Positions 1 to 4,881 of a DNA stretch of 11,159 nt are shown piece by piece; position 1 is the first letter of the stretch, and every line of letters begins with the position of its first letter. Source of the stretch: an uncultured Hungatella sp. (lineage in GTDB: Bacteria; Bacillota; Clostridia; Lachnospirales; Lachnospiraceae); contig CAJUEJ010000034.1 of the NCBI GenBank assembly GCA_910585435.1, forward strand, positions 30,324-41,482, read 5' to 3'. Under the pieces are notes generated by a model. That model was given only the letters and a program-made list of their open reading frames with translations, did not search any database and had not been told where the DNA came from. The position numbers were made by a program, and so were the translations under genes.

Positions 1-37
1 CTGAACACTCTTTCCCTACACGACGCTCTTCCGATCT
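1..37 (+). other. Illumina TruSeq read-1 adapter left on the contig end (artefact)
   Basis: Positions 5-37 match, base for base as I know it, the 33-nt Illumina TruSeq read-1 sequencing-primer sequence that ends in CGCTCTTCCGATCT. The preceding four bases, ctga, could be the tail of an i5 index, since in dual-index libraries the index sits directly before this primer; TruSeq D504 ends in CTGA. Genomic sequence appears to start at position 38. This is library-construction sequence, not DNA of the organism, so no gene call or homology should extend into it. Confidence 0.97.
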
Positions 38-823
38 GCTCCGATTTCCCCTGACACACCTTCCTGGGGGCCGCCAAGCGGTTCGGGAAGCAATTCGGGA
101 AATAACTCCATTGTGATTATGCCGGGATTTACTCCGTGCTTCAACTGCTGCCATGGCCCCGGCTGTTCCGGCAACGGCTGTGCCAGCGTGCGTTTTCTCC
201 ACGGGGCTGTCAACCAGCCTGCGGTAAATATCACACTTGGAAACCGTACAGTCATCAACAACATGCGCTTTGGAAGCTTTACCCCTTATTACCGGGACTG
301 CGGCAGCCAGAATACCCTGGTAACGGTTACCAACTCACAGACAGGGGCCATTTTGTTCAGGAGATATCTGAATTTTGCCAGCCAGACATCCTACACTGTC
401 TCCATCATAAACGACGGCTCCGGCATTTCCCTGTTTACCCTTACAGACTCTCCCTGCAGCTACAGAAACTCCGGCTGTGTCCGGGTGGTGAACCTGTCTC
501 CCAACAGCGGCCCTGTAGATGTCTTTTTGTCAGGCAATGGACGCATCTTCCAGAATGTGAGCCAGCTTGATGTCACCGATTACAGGGCTTTTGGCCGGGG
601 TTCATACCGTGCTTCTGTCTCAGAATCCCTGCCGTGTCCGGCAGGCAGCTCTGTAATCATGGGTGACACTTATGTGGAATGCAGCAATACACGCATTGCC
701 ATTATGGATTCCACAACTTTGAATATTATGGTTGGAGGAACGTATACCTTGTATATCATCGGCCTTGCCTATCAGTTCCCCGCCCTGCAGATTCTTACCG
801 TAGAAAATGACGCTGCTTTTTAA
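38..823 (+). CDS. DUF4397 domain protein, 5'-truncated by the contig end
   Basis: This is the C-terminal 261 residues of a longer protein. The frame is open from the stop at 2-4, through the adapter, to the taa at 821-823. The GTG at 113 is only an internal codon, and no ribosome binding site precedes it. From codon 38 the order is a Pro/Gly/Ser/Asn-rich linker (about residues 1-35), a cysteine cluster (CFNCC then CxxxxC, about 34-48), and two related beta-rich halves beginning SVRFLHGAV and CVRVVNLSP, the arrangement of DUF4397. No enzymatic residues are known for this family, which is mostly found in exported or surface proteins. Whether this one had a signal peptide is lost with its N-terminus. 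A terminator follows 18 nt after the stop. A spore-surface or envelope role is inferred from cysteine richness and from the neighbouring collagen-like locus; this is a guess. Confidence 0.85.
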   Translation, partial: APISPDTPSWGPPSGSGSNSGNNSIVIMPGFTPCFNCCHGPGCSGNGCASVRFLHGAVNQPAVNITLGNRTVINNMRFGSFTPYYRDCGSQNTLVTVTNSQTGAILFRRYLNFASQTSYTVSIINDGSGISLFTLTDSPCSYRNSGCVRVVNLSPNSGPVDVFLSGNGRIFQNVSQLDVTDYRAFGRGSYRASVSESLPCPAGSSVIMGDTYVECSNTRIAIMDSTTLNIMVGGTYTLYIIGLAYQFPALQILTVENDAAF

Positions 824-841
824 AATATTGTCTTCCCTTTT

Positions 842-874
842 GGGGCACCGCCGCAGCCGGTGCCCTGTTTTTTT
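842..874 (+). terminator. Rho-independent terminator of the DUF4397 gene
   Basis: An 8-bp perfect stem, GGGCACCG at 843-850 with CGGTGCCC at 858-865, has a 7-nt loop and is followed by seven Ts at 868-874. It lies 18 nt past the plus-strand stop. The T-tract direction fits the DUF4397 gene only. Confidence 0.93.
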
Positions 875-896
875 ATACCAAATTCCGTCCTATAAA

Positions 897-963
897 GCCA
901 AAAGCGACCTGGGGACGTACTGCGGCGGAAAGGAATTATGTGGCTAAAGCGACCGTCGCAGCC
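897..963. repeat. Short direct repeat and bulged hairpin in the convergent gap
   Basis: AAAGCGACC occurs at 901-909 and again at 946-954, 45 bp apart, each preceded by a similar GCC/GGCT stretch. The second copy is part of a small imperfect hairpin: GGCT 942-945 pairs with AGCC 960-963, and GCGA 949-952 with TCGC 956-959. No T-run follows on the minus strand, so it is at best a weak 3' structure for the glycosyltransferase transcript. I see no gene between 824 and 988. Confidence 0.35.
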
Positions 964-988
964 ACGCTTGGGCGCCGGATTGCTGCTT

Positions 989-2089
989 TCACTGCCTGCG
1001 CCCGGACTGTTCCTGAAGTTTTTCTTTTATGATATCAATGTTCTTTAGAAACCTATCGTTGCCAGGCTCCAGAGCGGCCCCTTTCTCCTCCTCTTTCAGG
1101 GCTTCTGAATATCGCCCTGTGTGGAAAAAGGCCATGGCTCTCAAATCATGGGGAAGGCTGCCCCAGGATGCGGCCTCGCAGATATAGGTTTTAGGCCGAT
1201 CCACAATCCTTAAAGCGCAGTCCGTAAAATAGAGAACGCCCTCCCACTGTTTTTCCTCGTAGAGAGCATATGCCAGATCCATATAAGGCTCTCTTAAGTG
1301 AGGAGCCTGGAGGATGGCTCTCAGATACCATTTTCTCGCCTCCTCCTGCTGTCCCTTCATCCTGTATGCTTTTGCGATATAACGCATGGATGCGGCCCGT
1401 TCGTCTTCCCATCTGGCTGACGGCATATCCAGGTGCCGTTTCAAAGTCTGGATACATTCATCCCATCTTCCCCTGTACATATATTCGCGGCCAAGATAGT
1501 GCATGTTCCGGTCATCCTCTGGATCTTCTTCCACAGACATTTCCAAAAGAGGCAGATACTGGCCCCGGGACTTTGTATTATCGGGAAAATGGTTGAGCTG
1601 CACCCCCTGGGCTGTCACCATGATGCCCGGGCTTTCTTCCCCTGTCCATTTAAGCACCTCATGAACCGGATGGACCCACTGATAGCCATGGCGCCGGTGG
1701 GCCTTTTCAATCCAGAATACGACTCCCTCCCTGCCCTCCTCTGTAAAGCTCCAGGTATACCGGTATCTGGCCTGGCCCGTCCCGGGCCTCCACGCTTCCT
1801 CCAGATGCTTTCTCCACCCGGGCTCAAACACCTCATCCAGATCCGTGCAGACACAGATATCCGCATCCTCTGGCACCAGCTCCAGGGAGCGGTTGCGGGC
1901 CCTGTCAAATCTCCATGGCACGATGGTTTCCGTCACCACCTTCACTCCCCGGGCTTTCAGGCGGTCTGCCGTGTCATCCCCGGAGCCTGTATCCAATACC
2001 ACAATCTCATCTGCCTCGGACATGGATGTAACCCACCGCTCCACAAACCGGGCCTCATTTTTACAAATTCCATACACAACAACCTTCAT
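989..2089 (-). CDS. GT2 glycosyltransferase with C-terminal TPR repeats
   Basis: The 366-residue protein is a two-part glycosyltransferase that should transfer a sugar from a nucleotide-sugar donor to a protein acceptor in the cytosol. Residues 1-170 form a GT-A fold of family 2: the opening MKVVVYGICKNEARFV, the nucleotide-binding segment VLDTGSGDDT (31-40), and the metal-binding TDLDE (82-86). Residues about 190-350 are TPR-like helical hairpins (for example MHYLGREYMYRGRWDECIQTL), which in this family are thought to bind the acceptor. There is no signal peptide or membrane segment. The ATG has GGAGG five nt upstream (2095-2099). The gene lies 99 nt downstream of the collagen-like gene on the same strand, so that protein is the natural acceptor; C. 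difficile SgtA beside bclA3 is the known parallel. I see no promoter of its own, so it probably depends on read-through from the collagen gene. The donor sugar cannot be told. Confidence 0.9.
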   Translation of the reverse strand: MKVVVYGICKNEARFVERWVTSMSEADEIVVLDTGSGDDTADRLKARGVKVVTETIVPWRFDRARNRSLELVPEDADICVCTDLDEVFEPGWRKHLEEAWRPGTGQARYRYTWSFTEEGREGVVFWIEKAHRRHGYQWVHPVHEVLKWTGEESPGIMVTAQGVQLNHFPDNTKSRGQYLPLLEMSVEEDPEDDRNMHYLGREYMYRGRWDECIQTLKRHLDMPSARWEDERAASMRYIAKAYRMKGQQEEARKWYLRAILQAPHLREPYMDLAYALYEEKQWEGVLYFTDCALRIVDRPKTYICEAASWGSLPHDLRAMAFFHTGRYSEALKEEEKGAALEPGNDRFLKNIDIIKEKLQEQSGRRQ

Positions 2090-2141
2090 AAATGCCTCCG
2101 TCTTGTCTGTTCATTTTTCCATAGGACTGTGAGGGAAAGAG

Positions 2142-2180
2142 GCGGCGGAAGGAAATCGTTCAGCCGAATCCTTCCGCCGC
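2142..2180 (-). terminator. Hairpin between collagen-like gene and glycosyltransferase (terminator or attenuator)
   Basis: A perfect 12-bp GC-rich stem, 2142-2153 with 2169-2180, has a 15-nt loop and begins 8 nt past the collagen stop. Read on the minus strand, five As precede the stem, but only CTCTTTCCC follows it, a weak T-tract; the clean T-run is on the plus strand, where no gene needs it. It therefore probably slows or partly ends the collagen transcript and protects its 3' end, letting some reach the glycosyltransferase. Confidence 0.7.
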
Positions 2181-2188
2181 TTTTTATC

Positions 2189-3820
2189 TTAATCCAGTTT
2201 TTTAATCGAGAGCAGGGCATTGAGGCCGCTGCCAAGAGTTATCCCTACTGCCAGGAGTGCGGAGAGAGCCATATCCACGACGCTGCCGGCCGTCAGGCTC
2301 ACAACCGTGCTTCCGTTGAACAGAGAGCTGGTTCCTACTGTCAAAGCCCTGGAAATCGTGGCGCTGGGTACATTCGTCCCGTTGACTCTCACAGCAAATG
2401 TGACTGTTGTTGCCACTGCCGCTGTCAGGGTAGTGTTGTAATTAATCTCATAGGTGCCGGCATTTGTGACCGTAATACTGTTGGCCGGCGTGTAAGTCAC
2501 GCCTTCTGACGGCGCGTTGGTTGGAAGAGGAATCTGTGTCGTACCTCCTACCACAAGGTTAAGGGACTGGGGAACGGTACTGTACAGGCCACCGTATGCT
2601 GCCAATCCGGCTGCTGGGCCGGTAGGACCGGTGGGGCCTGTGGGGCCTGCAGCTCCGGCTGCTCCTGCCGGGCCCTGTGGGCCGGTCGGGCCTGTGGGGC
2701 CTGCGGCTCCTGTCGCTCCTGCCGGGCCCTGTGGGCCAGTCGGGCCTGCAGCTCCTGTCGCTCCCGTTGCTCCTGCCGGGCCCTGTGGGCCAGTCGGACC
2801 TGCGGCTCCTGTTGCTCCCGTCGCTCCTGCCGGGCCCTGTGGGCCAGTCGGGCCTACGGCTCCTGTCGCTCCTGTTGCTCCTGCCGGGCCCTGTGGGCCT
2901 GTTGGGCCTACGGCTCCTGTCGCTCCTGCCGGGCCCTGTGGGCCGGTCGGGCCTGCAGCTCCTGTCGCTCCCGTTGCTCCTGCCGGACCCTGCGGGCCGG
3001 TCGGACCTGCGGCTCCTGTCGCTCCCGTTGCTCCTGCCGGGCCCTGCGGGCCAGTCGGGCCTGCGGCTCCTGTCGCTCCTGTTGCTCCCGTTGCTCCTGC
3101 CGGGCCCTGTGGGCCGGTCGGGCCTGCAGCTCCCGTTGCTCCTGCCGGGCCCTGTGGGCCAGTCGGGCCTGCGGCTCCTGTCGCTCCCGTTGCTCCTGTT
3201 GCTCCCGTTGCTCCTGCCGGGCCCTGCGGGCCGGTCGGGCCTACGGCTCCTGTCGCTCCCGTTGCTCCTGCCGGGCCCTGTGGGCCGGTCGGGCCTACGG
3301 CTCCTGTCGCTCCTGTCGCTCCTGCCGGGCCCTGCGGGCCGATAGGTCCCTGAGGACCGACCGCACCGTTTGCCCCTGCAGGTCCCTGGGGACCGGTGGG
3401 GCCTGCGGCAGTCACCAGAAGGAAATCAGGAGAAACTCCCGGAATTCCCACTGGATTATCCCTTGCCACCTGATACAGTGCCCCATTATAGAACACCATG
3501 GTCCCGGCCCTGTAAGGAGTTCCCTCCACAAACGGGATTACTGTCTCAAGTCCTGCTCCCTGAGGTCCCTGGGGCCCCATGGGGCCTGCAGGCCCTGGCA
3601 TTCCCATAGGCCCCTGAAATCCTCTGGGCCCCGGATATCCCATAGGCCCCCTTGGCCCTCTGGGGCCCATGGGCCCTACGCAGCAGTTGCCGCAGCACGA
3701 ATTCCCGCAGCACTGCATTACAGATACCTGGCAGTCTTCCTCCTCTAAATCGATTTCTTCTTCCCTTGCATCTTCCAAATCCTCTAAGCTTTCATATCTA
3801 TCAAATTCATCCGGAAACAT
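2189..3820 (-). CDS. BclA-like collagen-type spore surface protein
   Basis: The protein is 543 residues from the start chosen here. Order: a very acidic N-terminus (1-29), three adjacent cysteine pairs (37-38, 42-43, 46-47) plus C30, 13 Gly-X-Y triplets (49-88), a globular insert (about 89-139, with YRAGTMVFYNGALYQV like small CBM5/12-type modules), about 88 Gly-X-Y triplets built from GPTGPQGPAG and GAT units (140-404), and a beta-rich BclA-type C-terminal domain (405-543). No signal peptide, LPXTG or membrane segment is seen, which suits a protein assembled onto the spore from the mother cell. Collagen blocks should trimerise into a stalk tipped by the C-terminal head, anchored by the cysteine-rich base. 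Threonines in GPT/GAT triplets are likely O-glycan sites for the downstream glycosyltransferase. The ATG at 3820 has AAAGGAG six nt upstream; an in-frame ATG at 3853 would add 11 residues but has no ribosome binding site. The spore role is inferred from family and promoter. Confidence 0.9.
   Translation of the reverse strand: MFPDEFDRYESLEDLEDAREEEIDLEEEDCQVSVMQCCGNSCCGNCCVGPMGPRGPRGPMGYPGPRGFQGPMGMPGPAGPMGPQGPQGAGLETVIPFVEGTPYRAGTMVFYNGALYQVARDNPVGIPGVSPDFLLVTAAGPTGPQGPAGANGAVGPQGPIGPQGPAGATGATGAVGPTGPQGPAGATGATGAVGPTGPQGPAGATGATGATGATGAAGPTGPQGPAGATGAAGPTGPQGPAGATGATGATGAAGPTGPQGPAGATGATGAAGPTGPQGPAGATGATGAAGPTGPQGPAGATGAVGPTGPQGPAGATGATGAVGPTGPQGPAGATGATGAAGPTGPQGPAGATGATGAAGPTGPQGPAGATGAAGPTGPTGPQGPAGAAGAAGPTGPTGPTGPAAGLAAYGGLYSTVPQSLNLVVGGTTQIPLPTNAPSEGVTYTPANSITVTNAGTYEINYNTTLTAAVATTVTFAVRVNGTNVPSATISRALTVGTSSLFNGSTVVSLTAGSVVDMALSALLAVGITLGSGLNALLSIKKLD
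2609..3403 (-). repeat. Tandem Gly-X-Y coding repeat (VNTR-like)
   Basis: About 795 bp of imperfect tandem repeat encode the long collagen stalk. About 13 copies of a PTGPQGPAG block are separated by one to four GAT/GAA/GAV triplets, so spacing varies by whole 9-bp units and never breaks the frame. Third-position changes between copies show drift without loss of the pattern. Length variation between strains, and misassembly from short reads, are both likely here. Confidence 0.92.
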
Positions 3821-3826
3821 AAGCTT

Positions 3827-3833
3827 CTCCTTT
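3827..3833 (-). promoter_or_regulatory. Ribosome binding site fixing the collagen-like start at 3820
   Basis: On the minus strand AAAGGAG lies six nt before the ATG at 3820. The alternative ATG at 3853 is preceded by CATATGAAAATGGC, which has no Shine-Dalgarno match. This decides the start in favour of the shorter protein beginning MFPDEFDRYE. Confidence 0.85.
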
Positions 3834-3879
3834 CTGAGTTCTAAAGCAGCCATGCCATTTTCATATGCTTGGCTTATTA

Positions 3880-3906
3880 TATCTTATGTCCCGGGACAAA
3901 TTTGGT
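3880..3906 (-). promoter_or_regulatory. Sigma-K-like promoter of the collagen-like gene
   Basis: Read on the minus strand, AC at 3905-3906 is followed by exactly 16 nt and then CATAAGATA at 3880-3888. This fits the sigma-K consensus AC, 16-17 bp, CATA-N3-TA used in the mother cell late in sporulation. An overlapping TATAAT (3876-3881) could act as a vegetative -10, but no TTGACA-like box sits 16-18 bp upstream of it. The consensus is short, so chance matches occur; support comes from position, 60 bp before the start of a BclA-like gene. Confidence 0.6.
3887..3898. promoter_or_regulatory. 12-bp perfect palindrome overlapping the collagen promoter
   Basis: TGTCCCGGGACA is a perfect palindrome between the -35 and -10 elements, overlapping the first bases of the -10. 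It could be an operator for a dimeric regulator. It is too short and has no T-tract, so it is not a terminator for the ROK gene that ends 17 bp away. No known regulator is identified. Confidence 0.4.
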
Positions 3907-3914
3907 TACTTCTG

Positions 3915-4865
3915 CTATTTTAAGAAAGCCGCCCCTATGATTCCCGCATCATTTCCAAGAGAGGCAATCTTTATTTCCGTCTTTATCTTGGACGTCCTTG
4001 TATAGATTTTCTCATCCGTCAGCCGGCAGAGAGGCTTTAAAAGATCGTCCCCGGCGTTGCTGACCCCGCCACCGATACACAGTATCTCCGGCTGAAAAAT
4101 ATTGATAATATCCGTAATTCCGATGCTTAAATAATGCAGATATTTCTCCCTGACTTCCACAGCTGTGGGATCCTTTTCCTTTGCAGCCCTGAAAATCATG
4201 GCACCTCCCGCATTCTCTATATCCTGTCCGCACATCTCCCACAAAATGCTTTTCTTTTCACTGTCCTTTTCCATGGCCTCCCGGGCCATACGCTTCAAAG
4301 CCGTGGCCGAAGCATACGTTTCAAAGCAGCCCTTCCTTCCACAGTTACAGGGCAGCCCTTCACACTGGATAGTAAAATGTCCGAACTCGCCGGCCGCATA
4401 ATTACAACCTTCATACAGCTCCCCGTTTATGATGATTCCGCCGCCGATTCCCGTACCCAGGGTTACCATTATCAAGGATCTGGCCCCCTTGCCGCAGCCG
4501 GCTATAAACTCCCCCCACGCAGCCGCATTGGCATCATTGGTAAAGAAAACCGGCTTATGAAAATGAGACTCTAAAAGGGGGATCAAGGCCTCATTCTCAA
4601 AACACAGATTGTTGGCATACTCCATCATCCCCGTTTCCTTGTTGGCCGTCCCCGGCACGCCAAGGCCTGCAGACTGTATCTCCTCCCAGGTGATCCCTGC
4701 ATCCTCTATAAGCTGACGCACCAAATCCGCCATATCCTTAACTAGAGCCCCGGCGCCTTTCTCCGATACGGTGGGCACAGAGCCTGACCTTATAATCCTG
4801 TAAGCCTCATCTACGATGCCGGCTTTTACAGTCGTTCCGCCAAGATCGATTCCTATCCTGTACAT
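3915..4865 (-). CDS. ROK-family sugar kinase (glucokinase-like)
   Basis: The 316-residue protein has the usual ROK length and should phosphorylate a hexose or related sugar with ATP in the cytosol. Seen in order: the phosphate-binding DLGGTTVK (7-14), substrate-side GLGVPG (67-72), catalytic Asp in TNDANAAAWGE (D111), a second phosphate loop GTGIGGGI (137-144), the ExGH motif GEFGH with H163, and the structural zinc site CNCGRKGC (C173, C175, C180 with H163). A C-terminal IGGGVS closes the nucleotide site. There is no N-terminal helix-turn-helix, so it is a kinase and not a ROK repressor. The ATG has AAAGGAG six nt upstream, and the gene starts 16 nt after the upstream toroid-protein gene, so they are co-transcribed. 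It likely phosphorylates the monosaccharide released by those enzymes. ROK substrates include glucose, fructose, allose, ManNAc and GlcNAc; the sequence does not choose between them. No terminator follows before the collagen promoter. Confidence 0.93.
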   Translation of the reverse strand: MYRIGIDLGGTTVKAGIVDEAYRIIRSGSVPTVSEKGAGALVKDMADLVRQLIEDAGITWEEIQSAGLGVPGTANKETGMMEYANNLCFENEALIPLLESHFHKPVFFTNDANAAAWGEFIAGCGKGARSLIMVTLGTGIGGGIIINGELYEGCNYAAGEFGHFTIQCEGLPCNCGRKGCFETYASATALKRMAREAMEKDSEKKSILWEMCGQDIENAGGAMIFRAAKEKDPTAVEVREKYLHYLSIGITDIINIFQPEILCIGGGVSNAGDDLLKPLCRLTDEKIYTRTSKIKTEIKIASLGNDAGIIGAAFLK

Positions 4866-4881
4866 ACTCTTCTCCTTTCGC

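Noticed and set aside
16..264. 82-residue minus-strand open frame
   Set aside because: Its C-terminus (ADRKSVV) is translated from the sequencing adapter and the rest is antisense to the DUF4397 gene.
1433..2509. 358-residue plus-strand frame
   Set aside because: It is antisense to the glycosyltransferase and the end of the collagen gene, is rich in His/Pro/Cys with no domain, and runs through the intergenic hairpin.
2517..3353. 278-residue plus-strand frame rich in GPCGPVGPAAPVAP, and a second overlapping one at 2677-3345
   Set aside because: These are antisense shadows of the Gly-X-Y repeat. The GC-rich periodic DNA keeps all frames open; there is no ribosome binding site and the minus-strand frame has recognisable flanking domains.
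2609..3403. Possible CRISPR array from the regular repeats
   Set aside because: The units are contiguous coding triplets with no unique spacers, and they translate to unbroken Gly-X-Y.
3887..3898. Terminator of the ROK operon
   Set aside because: The palindrome would form a loopless 6-bp stem with no T-run after it.
3915..4865. ROK transcriptional repressor
   Set aside because: The protein starts directly at the ATP-binding DLGGTT motif and has no N-terminal DNA-binding domain, so it is a kinase.
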